Shown here: piece after piece, positions 16,308-26,400 of the stretch | Layout: each line of letters opens with the position of its first letter | Numbering within the stretch: the first letter of the stretch is position 1 | Position numbers and translations under genes: made by a program | Source: Sulfitobacter mediterraneus | Lineage (GTDB): Bacteria > Pseudomonadota > Alphaproteobacteria > Rhodobacterales > Rhodobacteraceae | NCBI RefSeq assembly: GCF_003054325.1 | Contig: NZ_QBKU01000001.1 | Coordinates: forward strand, 310,001 to 374,000 | Reading direction: 5' to 3' | DNA length: 64,000 nucleotides | The notes under the pieces: generated by a model | What the model was told of the DNA's origin: nothing | Databases searched by the model: none | Seen by the model: the letters and a program-made list of their open reading frames with translations, nothing else

Positions 16308-17861
16308 ATGACAGATCAAGCTATTGCACCCACCCGCTCTGGTGGCCGCGCCGCCCGCCGCGCGATACGCCAGACCACGGATGTCTCCATGCTGCCCGGC
16401 ATTCACAACAAGATCCCCACTTGCGAAATCATGACCGGCTCTCAGGTGGAACGGATTGATGCCGCCTCCATGGATATCCTGGAAAATGTCGGTGTGGTGT
16501 TCCGCGATGACATCGCTCTCGCAGACTGGCGCAAGGCCGGGGCCAAAGTTGTCGGCGAACGTGTCTACCTGGATCGCGGGCTGGTGCGCGGCCTGATCGC
16601 CACGATCCCCGCGCGGTTCACCTATCTGGCCCGCGATCCCAATAAAAACCTCGCTCTGGGCGGACGTGATGCGATGTTTGTCCCGATGACCGGCGCGCCT
16701 TACCTGCGTGATCTGGATGACGTGCGCCGCAATCCGACGCTGGATGATTTGGCGATGTTCCACAAGCTGGCCCATATGATGCCCGCCCTGCATTCCAGCG
16801 CCCACCACATCGTCGAACCTTATGATCACCCGATCAGTCAGCGACACCTGCGGATCACCTATTCCTCGATGAAATACTCCGACAAAACCTTCATGGGTAT
16901 GACCACAAGCCCCAAGAACGCCGAAGACGTCATCGACATGTGCCGGATTCTGTTTGGCTCTGATACTGTCGAAGGGCACCCCGTTGTCACAGGCAATTGC
17001 AACGGCAATTCGCCGCTGGTCTGGGATGAAACCATGCTGGGCGCAATGCGGGCTTTCTGCCGCGCCAATCAACCGGTGCTGTGCTCTCCCTTCGTGCTCG
17101 GGGGCGCCAACACGCCCGCCTCTGTCGCCGCTTCTGTCGCACAACTGAATGCCGAAGCCCTGTCGGCGCTGGCCTACACTCAAGTGATCCGCAAAGGATG
17201 TCCGGCGATCTATGGCCACTACCTCAGCAGTGTCAGCATGAAATCAGGCGCGCCGATGGCGGGCACCCCCGAAATCTCGCTGATGAACTTTATGATCGGA
17301 CAAATGGCCCGGCACTACGATGTGCCTTGGCGCACCTCGAACACATTGGGCGGGGCCAAAACATTCGACGCCCAAGCAGGCTATGAAAGCGCCACAACCC
17401 TGTCATCGGTGATGCATGCGGGCGCCAATTACATCTGGCACTCCGCAGGTTGGAACGAAGCGGGCATGCATTGCTCGGTTGCGAAATTCATCGTTGATGC
17501 CGAACAATGCGCCATGGCCCACCGGATGGCGCAGGGCCCCAACTTTGACGATTTTGACGAGGCTCTGGCCGCTGTCCCCGATGTTGGCCCCGGCGGTCAT
17601 TACCTTGGCCACCCCCACACACAAGACAACTTTCAAACCGCGTTTTTCATGCCTGAACTCTTTGACAACAACTCCATCGAACAATGGCAGGCGGACGGAG
17701 CCAAGGAAATCACCGAACGCGCCCTGATCCATGCCCGCAAGCTATTGTCCGAATACCAAGAGCCGCATCTGGACCTTGCAAAGGATGAAGAGTTGCGCGC
17801 CTACATCAGTCGCCGCGAGACAGAAATACCGGCCAGCGACGAGCTCAACCAAAGCTACTAA
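16308..17861 (+). CDS. MttB-family (trimethylamine methyltransferase-like) protein, non-pyrrolysine
   Basis: A 517-residue member of the MttB/MtgB family, corrinoid-dependent methyltransferases for methylated amines. Landmarks are LENVGVVFRDD near residue 60, VPMTGAPYLRD, and GGAKTFDAQAGYES in the barrel. The frame has no internal amber codon, so it is the pyrrolysine-free type; characterised relatives such as MtgB demethylate glycine betaine. No corrinoid protein or reactivase gene lies beside it, so its methyl acceptor is unexplained. It diverges from the diaminopropionate ammonia-lyase-like gene with 132 bases between. Nearby dimethylglycine-type and formaldehyde dehydrogenase genes fit methylated-amine use. 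Confidence 0.88.
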   Translation: MTDQAIAPTRSGGRAARRAIRQTTDVSMLPGIHNKIPTCEIMTGSQVERIDAASMDILENVGVVFRDDIALADWRKAGAKVVGERVYLDRGLVRGLIATIPARFTYLARDPNKNLALGGRDAMFVPMTGAPYLRDLDDVRRNPTLDDLAMFHKLAHMMPALHSSAHHIVEPYDHPISQRHLRITYSSMKYSDKTFMGMTTSPKNAEDVIDMCRILFGSDTVEGHPVVTGNCNGNSPLVWDETMLGAMRAFCRANQPVLCSPFVLGGANTPASVAASVAQLNAEALSALAYTQVIRKGCPAIYGHYLSSVSMKSGAPMAGTPEISLMNFMIGQMARHYDVPWRTSNTLGGAKTFDAQAGYESATTLSSVMHAGANYIWHSAGWNEAGMHCSVAKFIVDAEQCAMAHRMAQGPNFDDFDEALAAVPDVGPGGHYLGHPHTQDNFQTAFFMPELFDNNSIEQWQADGAKEITERALIHARKLLSEYQEPHLDLAKDEELRAYISRRETEIPASDELNQSY

Positions 17862-17875
17862 TGCACCGCTTCCCG

Positions 17876-17914
17876 CTTCATTTGGCTAGAAAAACTCCTG
17901 CGCGGCGGCCCGCC
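17876..17914 (-). terminator. Likely rho-independent terminator for the molybdenum hydroxylase operon
   Basis: On the minus strand just beyond the cytochrome gene, a GC-only hairpin (GGCGGGCCGCC) is followed by TTTTTC and then GCCAAATGAAG. The tail resembles the one at 63583-63632. It lies between two convergent genes, as a terminator should. Confidence 0.5.
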
Positions 17915-17921
17915 TAAGGCT

Positions 17922-18482
17922 CTACCGGCAAGGGGTGTCCGCCGCCCCCCAGATCGCCAGCTCCCGTGCGAGATCCGCAACTGTTCCATCCGGCGCAGAG
18001 CGGCCCGCGCCGGGGGTGAACCCCCAGCTGACAAAGGCAGAGGTTTGCACATGGTCGATCAGATCCGGGATATCGCTGCCGTCATTGGTTTCCGGATCGC
18101 GCAACTGCACACAAACCTCGGCTGAGGATTTGCCCAGCCATGCCAGCTCTGCCGGAGGCAACCGCCACGCATCATCAATATGCGGCGGTGCGTGAGATAC
18201 GATGTTGGCGGCATCGCTGGTCACATGGCAGGTTCGGCATGGCATGGTTTCGGCACCGATCCGGCTTTCATCCGCCCGGACATACATGCCATGTACCGCA
18301 CCCGCGCCATAGCCAAGCCCCTCCCACATCGGGCGGTCCTCCGCGACATGACAATTGGTGCAGCGGGGGTGTGATGTGACCGCAAAAATCTGATCCCAGG
18401 CTTGCAATCCCTCGGCACGGGTCGCGGTATCTTGGGCCGCCAGTGGAGAGGCCAGCACCATCAAAGCAATGGCATAACGCAT
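17922..18482 (-). CDS. Secreted di-haem c-type cytochrome-like protein of the molybdenum hydroxylase operon
   Basis: A 186-residue protein with a signal peptide ([13 protein letters not shown]) and two haem c motifs, CTNCH and CRTCH. Its ATG overlaps the stop of the molybdopterin subunit (TGATG), so the two are coupled. It probably takes electrons from that enzyme in the periplasm and passes them to the respiratory chain. It is not recognisable as a standard mono-haem class I cytochrome and is best regarded as a dedicated partner. Confidence 0.8.
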   Translation of the reverse strand: MRYAIALMVLASPLAAQDTATRAEGLQAWDQIFAVTSHPRCTNCHVAEDRPMWEGLGYGAGAVHGMYVRADESRIGAETMPCRTCHVTSDAANIVSHAPPHIDDAWRLPPAELAWLGKSSAEVCVQLRDPETNDGSDIPDLIDHVQTSAFVSWGFTPGAGRSAPDGTVADLARELAIWGAADTPCR

Positions 18483-20722
18483 CAGACAAACCTCACATGT
18501 TTATCAAAGGGCATTTCGCGAATGCGCTGCCCGGTGGCATCAAAGATCGCATTGGCCAAGGCAGGTGCCGCAGGCGGCACGCCCGGTTCTCCAATACCGC
18601 GGATCTTCTCGCCATTTTCCAATCCGCGCACCGTGATTTCCGGGGTCTGATACAGGCGCATTCCTTCAAAGGCGTGATAGTTGTCCTGTTGCGGCACGCC
18701 CGCCTCATAGGTCAGCCCGCAATTCATCGCATGGCCAAGCCCCCAGATCACACCGCCCGTAACCTGCGCCTCAAAATTCACCGGATCCAATATGCGCCCC
18801 ACGTCCGCTGCCACAAAAACCCTGTCGATGCGAATGCCGTCATCGGTATCTGTGACCTCGACCACCTGCGCCACAGGCACGCCGAAGGCCAACACGAAGG
18901 CAACACCGCGCCCTCGTCGCGGGCCAAGATCGCCGCCCCAGCCCGACATCTCGCCAACGGTTTCCAGAACCTTGCGCGACACGTCATGGCTGCAAAGGCG
19001 CAGGCGTTCCTGCAAGGGATCGGCCCCCGCCGCATGGCACAGCTCATCCATGAAACTTTCGTGCAGGAACCCGTTGCCCGATGCCCCGACAGAGCGCCAT
19101 GAACTGACCGGCACCATCGCAGGGGCACGATATCCGGTGACCCGGTAGTCGGGAATGGCAAAGGGTTGATCCCATGCCCCCGCTACAATCGCCACATCCG
19201 GCCCCATCGCCGGTTGGCCCAATCGGCCAAGGCTGCTTTCCGTCACAGAGGTCGCAGCAATGCCCAGATCAAATGCTGTCACCTCCCCCTGCGCCACCTT
19301 GCCCCGCGCGCGTGCCAATTGCATCGGCCTGGGGAAATCATGGGTGAAATCCTCCTCCCGGCTCCAGGTCATTTTAATCGGCACATCCGGCATCTGCTGC
19401 GCAATCTCGACGGCCTGCAGCACATAATCATCCTCAAGTCGCCGACCAAAACTGCCGCCGGACATCAGGACATGAACATAGACTTGCTCGGCCTCCAGCC
19501 CTGCCAGTTTGGCGGCATTGACCTGCATGAACCGCGGAATTTGCGTACCGGTCCAAATATCAAGCCTGCCAGCGCCCAGTTTCACAACCACGCTCATCGG
19601 TTCAAGCGGCGCATGGGCTAGATACGGGATTTGGTAAGCTGCTTCGACCACCTCACCATCGCCCAGCGCGGCCTCTACATCGCCGTCATCGCGAAACTGG
19701 CTGTCTTGTTGATCTTTGGCAAAGGATGCGTTCAGCGCCGCAATCTGGCCCTCGGTTTCACCAATATACGGGCTATCGCCCCAATCGCAGTTGACCGCAT
19801 CCGCAGCCTGAAAGGCACGCCATGTGTTGTCCGCCACCACCGCGATACCTTCTCGGATAGGCAGGATTGCCTGAACGCCGCGCATTTTCTCTGCCTCGGC
19901 CGCGTCATAGCCCCGCATGCCACCCCCACGCGCCGGGTTGGTGCGGGTTGTGGCATGGACCAGCCCGTCCATCTGCATGTCGATGCCGTAGTCCTGCGTG
20001 CCGGTCGATTTTGGCACAATATCGCTGCGCTGATGTGCCTGTCCGAGTTGCCTCCACTCAGACGGACGGCGCAGCGGCGTATCTTGCACCGGCTCCAACG
20101 CGGCCGCGGCAGCAGCCAAACCCACATAAGAAAGCCGCGATCCATCCGGCAAATTCACTGCGCCATCGCCTGTTTCCAGCTGATCACGCGCCATTCCCGT
20201 TTGCGCCATCGCCGCCGCGACCAAGGTTTCCCGCGCCATCGCACCAGCCTCGCGCAGGCGGTCATACATATCCGGCACGGTGGACGATCCGCCAGTCAAT
20301 TGCAGACCCAAGAGTTTGCCCGCTACATCCGCTGCTCCGCGTCCGGCTTGCGCAAAGAAACTGTCGGAAACGGCGGCAATCGGCATCCCTTCGGCGGCGA
20401 CAACATGGTTGTAGTAAGCTGCCGCTGGCGGGCCGGGATCAAGGCGCACTTGCGACACATCCACATCCAGCTCTTCGGCAATCAAATGCGCCTGAACAGA
20501 ATAGGCCCCCTGCCCCACATCCGCACGTGGCGTGATCAAGGTGATGCCATCCGCATCGATCATCACATAGGGGTTAAAGGCCACCTCGCCCGGCGCGAGC
20601 TGATCCAGAAGCGGGTTCTCGACCTCGCGTTTGTAAAGATAGGTGCCAAAGGCCACACCGCCCAAAACGGCGGCAGACCCCACCAGAAAACTGCGGCGGG
20701 CAATCGTGCGCACGCGTTCCAT
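18482..20722 (-). CDS. Molybdopterin-binding subunit, isoquinoline 1-oxidoreductase/aldehyde dehydrogenase type
   Basis: A 746-residue xanthine-oxidase-family large subunit of the single-chain IorB/nicotinate type. A Tat signal (ARRSFLVG, residues 8-15) places it in the periplasm. Molybdopterin contacts are suggested by [12 protein letters not shown], and the C-terminal GIGEPGVPP contains the conserved active-site glutamate. It hydroxylates an N-heterocycle or oxidises an aldehyde; which one is not readable. It starts 2 bases after the 2Fe-2S subunit stops and overlaps the cytochrome start, forming a compact three-gene operon. Confidence 0.9.
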   Translation of the reverse strand: MERVRTIARRSFLVGSAAVLGGVAFGTYLYKREVENPLLDQLAPGEVAFNPYVMIDADGITLITPRADVGQGAYSVQAHLIAEELDVDVSQVRLDPGPPAAAYYNHVVAAEGMPIAAVSDSFFAQAGRGAADVAGKLLGLQLTGGSSTVPDMYDRLREAGAMARETLVAAAMAQTGMARDQLETGDGAVNLPDGSRLSYVGLAAAAAALEPVQDTPLRRPSEWRQLGQAHQRSDIVPKSTGTQDYGIDMQMDGLVHATTRTNPARGGGMRGYDAAEAEKMRGVQAILPIREGIAVVADNTWRAFQAADAVNCDWGDSPYIGETEGQIAALNASFAKDQQDSQFRDDGDVEAALGDGEVVEAAYQIPYLAHAPLEPMSVVVKLGAGRLDIWTGTQIPRFMQVNAAKLAGLEAEQVYVHVLMSGGSFGRRLEDDYVLQAVEIAQQMPDVPIKMTWSREEDFTHDFPRPMQLARARGKVAQGEVTAFDLGIAATSVTESSLGRLGQPAMGPDVAIVAGAWDQPFAIPDYRVTGYRAPAMVPVSSWRSVGASGNGFLHESFMDELCHAAGADPLQERLRLCSHDVSRKVLETVGEMSGWGGDLGPRRGRGVAFVLAFGVPVAQVVEVTDTDDGIRIDRVFVAADVGRILDPVNFEAQVTGGVIWGLGHAMNCGLTYEAGVPQQDNYHAFEGMRLYQTPEITVRGLENGEKIRGIGEPGVPPAAPALANAIFDATGQRIREMPFDKHVRFV

Positions 20723-20724
20723 AA

Positions 20725-21183
20725 TCAAGCCCCCTGCAATTTGGAAGCGGCGGTTTTCACCGCGGCGCGAATGCGTGGGTAGGTGCCGCACCGGCAAAGA
20801 TTACCGCTCATCGCGGCATCAATTTGATCATCCGAGGGGTCCGGGTTCAGATCCAGAAAGGAAGCAGCCTGCATGATCTGGCCTGACTGACAATAGCCGC
20901 ATTGCGCAACTTGATGATCCACCCACGCGGCTTGCACCGCATGCATCGACTGAGGTGTTCCCAACCCTTCGATCGTGGTCACGTCGCCATCGACGTCAGC
21001 TGCCGCCAATTGGCATGACCGCACCGCAATGCCGTCAATATGTACGGTACAGGCCCCGCATTGCCCGATCCCGCAGCCGTATTTCGGCCCGGTGATCCCC
21101 AATTCGTCCCGCAAAACCCAAAGCAGCGGCATGTCGTCCTCGACATCCACCTCGTGATTTTTTCCGTTGACGTTGAGTTTCAT
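20725..21183 (-). CDS. 2Fe-2S subunit of the molybdenum hydroxylase
   Basis: A 152-residue protein with two 2Fe-2S clusters. The N-terminal plant-ferredoxin-like one is in [16 protein letters not shown] plus a later cysteine (RSC). The C-terminal one is in [10 protein letters not shown] and [12 protein letters not shown]. It passes electrons from the molybdenum site to the haem partner. AGGAG stands 6 nt before the ATG at 21181-21183. First gene of the operon. Confidence 0.93.
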   Translation of the reverse strand: MKLNVNGKNHEVDVEDDMPLLWVLRDELGITGPKYGCGIGQCGACTVHIDGIAVRSCQLAAADVDGDVTTIEGLGTPQSMHAVQAAWVDHQVAQCGYCQSGQIMQAASFLDLNPDPSDDQIDAAMSGNLCRCGTYPRIRAAVKTAASKLQGA

Positions 21184-21286
21184 GGGCGGCTCCTGCTGAA
21201 CTGTTTCGTTCAATTTAGGAGCGCCGCCTGTGTCGGCAACCCGCAACCTGTCTTCGCTGCGGGTTACCTTGGGTCATTTTTAGAGA

Positions 21287-22402
21287 TCAGAATTCGACGA
21301 CAGCGCGGATGCTCTTGCCCTCATGCATCAGATCAAATCCGTGGTTGATCTCTTCAAGCTTGAGCTTGTGGGTGATCATCGGGTCAATCTCGATTTTGCC
21401 GTCCATGTACCAATCCACAATCTTGGGCACATCTGTCCGGCCCTTGGCGCCGCCAAATGCAGTACCGCGCCAAACCCGGCCAGTTACCAACTGGAACGGC
21501 CGCGTCGAAATTTCGGCGCCCGCCGGAGCCACACCAATGATGATGCTTTCGCCCCAACCCTTGTGCGCACATTCCAACGCATCGCGCATCACCTTGGTGT
21601 TGCCAGTTGCATCAAACGAATAGTCAGCGCCGCCTTTGGTCAGCTCAACCAGATGGGCGACCAAATCGCCGTCAACCTTGGACGGGTTCACAAAATCGGT
21701 CATGCCAAAGTATTTGCCCGTCTCGGCCTTGTCGTCGTTGAGATCCACACCGACAATTTGATCCGCGCCCGCAAGGCGCAGACCCTGAATGACATTGAGG
21801 CCAATACCGCCCAGACCAAAGACAACACAACGCGCGCCGATCTCGACCTTGGCGGTGTTGATCACCGCGCCGATGCCCGTGGTCACACCGCAACCGATGT
21901 AACAGATTTTATCGAACGGCGCGTCCTTGCGCACTTTGGCCAGCGCGATCTCAGGCACAACCGTGTGATTGGCAAAGGTCGAACAGCCCATGTAGTGATG
22001 GATGGGCGTGCCATCGAGCATGGAAAAGCGGGTAGTGCCATCTGGCAATTGCCCGCGCCCTTGGGTGATGCGGATCTTTTGACACAGGTTGGTTTTGCCG
22101 CTGAGGCAATATTCGCATTCGCGGCACTCAGGTGTGTAAAGCGGGATCACGTGATCGCCCGGCTCCAGCGTGGTGACGCCTTCGCCCACCTCCAAAACCA
22201 CGCCTGCACCTTCGTGGCCCAGGATCGCCGGGAAAATCCCTTCGGGATCGTCGCCTGAACGGGTGAATTCGTCCGTATGGCACAGACCGGTCGCTTTAAT
22301 TTCGACCAGAACCTCGCCCTTGCGAGGCCCTTCGAGGTTCACCTCCATGATCTCAAGCGGTTTTCCTGCCTCAACGGCAACGGCGGCACGGGTTTTCATC
22401 AT
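21287..22402 (-). CDS. S-(hydroxymethyl)glutathione dehydrogenase / class III alcohol dehydrogenase
   Basis: A 371-residue zinc enzyme that oxidises the formaldehyde-glutathione adduct with NAD. The catalytic zinc region GLCHTDEF and GHEGAG, the structural zinc cluster [15 protein letters not shown] and the NAD motif GLGGIG are all visible. GGAGG lies 8 nt before the first of two ATGs, giving MMKTRAAV. It stands alone between the molybdenum hydroxylase operon and a small DUF2061 gene. In this window it is the natural sink for formaldehyde released by the dimethylglycine-type oxidase and methyltransferase systems. Confidence 0.95.
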   Translation of the reverse strand: MMKTRAAVAVEAGKPLEIMEVNLEGPRKGEVLVEIKATGLCHTDEFTRSGDDPEGIFPAILGHEGAGVVLEVGEGVTTLEPGDHVIPLYTPECRECEYCLSGKTNLCQKIRITQGRGQLPDGTTRFSMLDGTPIHHYMGCSTFANHTVVPEIALAKVRKDAPFDKICYIGCGVTTGIGAVINTAKVEIGARCVVFGLGGIGLNVIQGLRLAGADQIVGVDLNDDKAETGKYFGMTDFVNPSKVDGDLVAHLVELTKGGADYSFDATGNTKVMRDALECAHKGWGESIIIGVAPAGAEISTRPFQLVTGRVWRGTAFGGAKGRTDVPKIVDWYMDGKIEIDPMITHKLKLEEINHGFDLMHEGKSIRAVVEF

Positions 22403-22581
22403 GGGGATATCCTCCGAAATTGTTTTTCGCAGGAAGCTTAAGGGCGGGTCACTTGTCAAGGCAAGCAACACCGCCTGAGGGTTCAGATGCGACACCCAAG
22501 AGGAAAGCTGGAAAGCATAGCGGACGCGCCTTCGACCTAAGACTTGACGATATCCACACTATGCGCTCAAAAATAACCATT

Positions 22582-22600
22582 GTTGATAATTACCATCAAC
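22582..22600. promoter_or_regulatory. Inverted repeat upstream of the formaldehyde dehydrogenase gene
   Basis: GTTGAT (22582-22587) and ATCAAC (22595-22600) form a perfect inverted repeat with a 7-nt AT-rich centre. It lies in the 274-bp gap between the minus-strand dehydrogenase and the plus-strand DUF2061 gene, as a regulator site would. No regulator gene for it is adjacent. Confidence 0.4.
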
Positions 22601-22676
22601 GGTGACCAATATCTGACTTTTCTCAGAATGGCCCGCTCTCCGCGACTGCCGTAATGCTTGACCCGAAGGAGCAAGA

Positions 22677-22898
22677 ATGCAGCACCCCAAACGCACATTG
22701 GCCAAGGCCCTTACCTGGCAAACGTCCGGCCTCTTGATGATGGCAATCCTTGGTTATCTGACCACCGGATCAATACGGGCCGCTGGCGGGCTTGCCCTAG
22801 CCAGCTTTGCCTGTGGTACGGTGACCTATTTCATCCACGAACGGATCTGGGATCGCATCCGCTGGGGCCAGATTATTCAGCAAGATCAAGGAAGCTAG
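22677..22898 (+). CDS. DUF2061 family small membrane protein
   Basis: A 73-residue protein with two hydrophobic segments and the DUF2061 pattern: KALTWQTSGLLMM early and FIHERIWDRIRWG at the end. Function unknown; in some sulfur-assimilating bacteria such genes lie near cys loci. GAAGGAGCAAG precedes the ATG. Its stop overlaps the converging Lrp gene by 4 bases. Confidence 0.85.
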   Translation: MQHPKRTLAKALTWQTSGLLMMAILGYLTTGSIRAAGGLALASFACGTVTYFIHERIWDRIRWGQIIQQDQGS

Positions 22899-23344
22899 CG
22901 CACCGGCCCATTCGCTTTGATCCGACGCAAAACCACATTTGTTTGCGCAGAATTCACCGCAGGCTGAACAAACAAGAACCCTTCGAGAAACTCGTTATAG
23001 GCGTCAATATCGCGGCACAGGATACGCAGGTGGTAGTCCGCCTGCCCTGTGGTTGCGTAACATTCCGTCACCTCCTCGCGGCGCTGAACGGCGGCGATGA
23101 AACGCGCCAAAGCTTCGGTATCGTGGCGGGTCAGGTGAACATGCACGATCGCCTCAAACCGCAGGCCCATTTGCTTCGGGTTGACGATAGCGGCATAGCG
23201 CTCAACAATTCCGGCCTCTTCCAACGCCTTGACCCTGCGCCAGCACGACGATGCGGAGATATTGAGTTTTTCCGCCAGCTGCGCATTCGGGAGCCGCGAA
23301 TCCTGTTGAAGAGACGTTAACAGCTTACGATCAATATCATCCAT
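22895..23344 (-). CDS. Lrp/AsnC-family transcriptional regulator
   Basis: A 149-residue leucine-responsive-type regulator: MDDIDRKLLTSLQQDSRLPN, then an HTH (QLAEKLNISASSCWRRVKAL) and an RAM ligand domain with VTECYATTGQADYHLRI. GAGG lies 5 nt before the ATG. It diverges from the large indolepyruvate:ferredoxin oxidoreductase gene, which is its likely target; aromatic or branched-chain amino acids are plausible effectors. Confidence 0.92.
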   Translation of the reverse strand: MDDIDRKLLTSLQQDSRLPNAQLAEKLNISASSCWRRVKALEEAGIVERYAAIVNPKQMGLRFEAIVHVHLTRHDTEALARFIAAVQRREEVTECYATTGQADYHLRILCRDIDAYNEFLEGFLFVQPAVNSAQTNVVLRRIKANGPVR

Positions 23345-23378
23345 AGAAACCTCGGGTAAAATTGCCAAACGAAGTGGT

Positions 23379-23393
23379 AATTGTGAAACAATT
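23379..23393. promoter_or_regulatory. Candidate Lrp operator
   Basis: AATTGT-GAA-ACAATT is a perfect 15-bp palindrome in the 135-bp gap between the Lrp gene and the oxidoreductase it faces. AT-rich palindromes of this size are the normal Lrp/AsnC target. Related AATTGC/GTAATT half-sites flank it on both sides, which would suit an octamer. Confidence 0.5.
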
Positions 23394-23479
23394 TCTCGCA
23401 CAATGGCAGTAATTGCAGAAAGAATGAAGCCGTAATCCAGAATTCATAATGTATTTTCGCCAAAAGCTTGGAGTGCGCA

Positions 23480-26400
23480 ATGTCCCGTCCTGATCACCAG
23501 TTCAAAACCTATCAACTTGATGACCGCTACGCGCAGGTTCGTGGGCGCGTTTTTATGACCGGTACGCAGGCGCTCACGCGTATCATGCTCGATCAAGCGC
23601 GGCGGGACCAGAATGCAGGCATGAACACCGCCGGTTTTGTCTCGGGGTATCGCGGCTCCCCCCTTGGCGGCTTGGATCAGGAAATGTGGCGCATTGCGCC
23701 GCGGCTTGAGGAAAGCCGCATCAAATTCATGCCCGCCGTGAACGAAGATCTCGGCGCAACCGCAGTTCTGGGTGCGCAACAGGCGCATCTGGATCCGCAC
23801 GCCGAAGTCGATGGCGTGTTTTCGATGTGGTACGGCAAGGGGCCCGGCGTTGACCGGTCTGGCGATGCGCTCAAACATGGCAACGCATATGGATCCGCGC
23901 CCAAAGGTGGCGTTCTTGTTGTTGCGGGTGACGACCACGGGTGTGTCTCGTCCTCCATGCCGCACCAATCAGATGTGGCGTTCATGTCGTGGTTTATGCC
24001 GACGCTGAACCCCGCCTCGGTCGCCGAATACCAAAGCTTTGGCGAATATGGATTTGCCCTGTCGCGGTTCTCCGGCACGTGGGTGGGCTTCAAGGCGATC
24101 TCCGAAACGGTGGAATCCGGTGCATCCGTCGATCTTTTGCCAGACCGAACCTTCAACCAGCCAGATTACACCGCGCCCGCAGGTGGGCTGCATGTGCGTT
24201 TGGGTGATCTGCCCTCACCGGGCATCGAAACGCGGATTCACGACAAGCTTGAGGCGGTCGAAGCCTTTGTTGAAGCCAACCCGATTGATCGCAAAATCTA
24301 TGACATCGACGATGCGCCGTTTGGCATTGTCAGCACGGGCAAGGGGCATCTGGACCTGCTCGAAGCACTTCGTCTGCTTGGCTTGTCCGAAGAGAAATGC
24401 CGCCAGCTTGGCATCGACATATACAAGGTAGGTATGGTTTGGCCTCTCGCCCGCCGCGATGCGCTGGAGTTTGTGAAAGGCAAAAAAGAAGTCCTTGTGA
24501 TCGAGGAAAAGCGCGGCATCATCGAAAGCCAGTTCAAAGAGGCGTTCTATGACTGGCCCGGTTCCAAGCCACAGCGAATGGTCGGCAAACATGACGAAAA
24601 CCTTAAAGAGCTGGTGCCGTGGACGGGCGAACTGTCACCGCTGAAACTGGTGCCAATCATCGCCTCGCGGCTGGATGCGTTTTTCCCAAGCGAAGATCTC
24701 GTGGAGCGCGCCAAAGTCTTGACCAGCACGCCGGCGCCGGTGCTGAACGTGCCCGGCGCAAACCGCACGCCCTATTTCTGCTCAGGCTGTCCGCACAATA
24801 CTTCCACCAAATTGCCCGAAGGATCCAAAGCGGCCTCTGGCATCGGCTGTCACGTCATGGCCAGCTGGATGGACCGCGACACCGCCGGATTTGCCCAGAT
24901 GGGCGGCGAAGGGGTGCCGTGGATTGCGACGTCGCTGTTCAACGGCGGCAAGCATATCTTTCAGAACCTTGGCGAAGGCACGTGGTATCACTCCGGCTCT
25001 CTCGCGATCCGGCAGGCGGTCGCGGCCAAAGCCAATATCACCTACAAAATTCTCTACAACGACGCCGTGGCGATGACTGGCGGGCAACCTGTTGATGGGC
25101 CGGTGTCCGTCAGTGGCATCGCCCAAGCCGCCCGCGCCGAAGGGGTCAACCGCATCGCGCTTGTCTCGGATCATCCGGAAAAGTTCACCCGTGCCGATTT
25201 CCCCGCTGGCACATCATTCGACCACCGCCGAGATCTGGACACGGTGCAACGCGAATTGCGCGAGATCCCCGGCGTGACGGTCCTGATCTACGAACAGACC
25301 TGCGCCACCGAAAAACGCCGCAAGCGCAAACGCGGACAGATGGACGACCCCAAACGCTTTGTCATGATTAACGATCTGGTCTGCGAGGGCTGCGGGGATT
25401 GTTCGCTCGAAAGCAATTGTTTGAGCGTCGAGCCAAAGAAAACGGAGTTCGGCACCAAGCGGAAGATCAACCAATCCACCTGCAACAAGGATTATTCCTG
25501 TCTCAACGGCTTCTGCCCCTCCTTTGTCACCATCGAGGGCGGCGAGCGGCGCAAGAAATCTGGGGCAGGCCTGGATGTGGATAGTATGGTCGCAGACCTG
25601 CCCCGCCCCAAACTGCCCAATCTGGAAAAACCGTTTGACCTGCTTGTAACCGGCGTGGGTGGCACCGGGGTTGTGACCGTGGGTGCGCTGATTTCCATGG
25701 CGGCCCATCTCGAAGGCAAAGGTGCAAGCGTGCTGGATTTCACCGGATTTGCCCAGAAATTCGGAACTGTGCTGGGCTATGTCCGGTTGGCCGAAAGCCC
25801 CGATGCCGTGCATCAGGTGCGCATTGATGACGGCAGCGCGGATGCGGTGATCGGATGTGACATGGTGGTCAGCTCCGCACCCAAAGCCTCGGCACATTAC
25901 CGCAAGGGCACACGGATCGTTCTCAACCGTGCCGAAATGCCGACCGGTGATCTGGTGCTGAATCGGGATGCCGATCTGCGCGTTGATGCCCGCGAAGATG
26001 TGATCGCGGGCGTGGTTGGCGCGGAAAACCTGTCAGCCTTTGATGCCAACGCAATGGCAGAGCGGTTGATGGGGGATGCGGTGTTTGCCAACGTCATGAT
26101 GCTCGGCTTTGCTTGGCAAAAGGGCTTGGTGCCTGTTTCGCTTGATGCACTTTATCAGGCGATTGAATTGAACGGCGTTGCGCCAGACAAAAACAAAATC
26201 GCCTTTGCCTATGGCCGGATCATGGCCGACAACCCCGAACTGCTGACGCAGGACGAGAAAGCGCCGACAACAGATGAAAGCGTTTCTGCCCTGATCGAGC
26301 GGCGCATGGCATTTTTGACCGACTACCAGAATGCCGCCTATGCCGCCCGCTACCAATCAAAGCTTGAGAGCTTTGCGCAAACCGGGGCGAGCGAGGATAT

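Noticed and set aside
15135..17219. A single 694-codon minus-strand frame covering the ammonia-lyase and extending opposite the MttB gene
   Set aside because: Only the last 346 residues show family sequence, and a good Shine-Dalgarno and ATG stand at 16175. The rest is antisense to a well-conserved gene.
16308..17861. Pyrrolysine-containing trimethylamine methyltransferase
   Set aside because: The frame contains no in-frame amber codon and no pyl genes are near.
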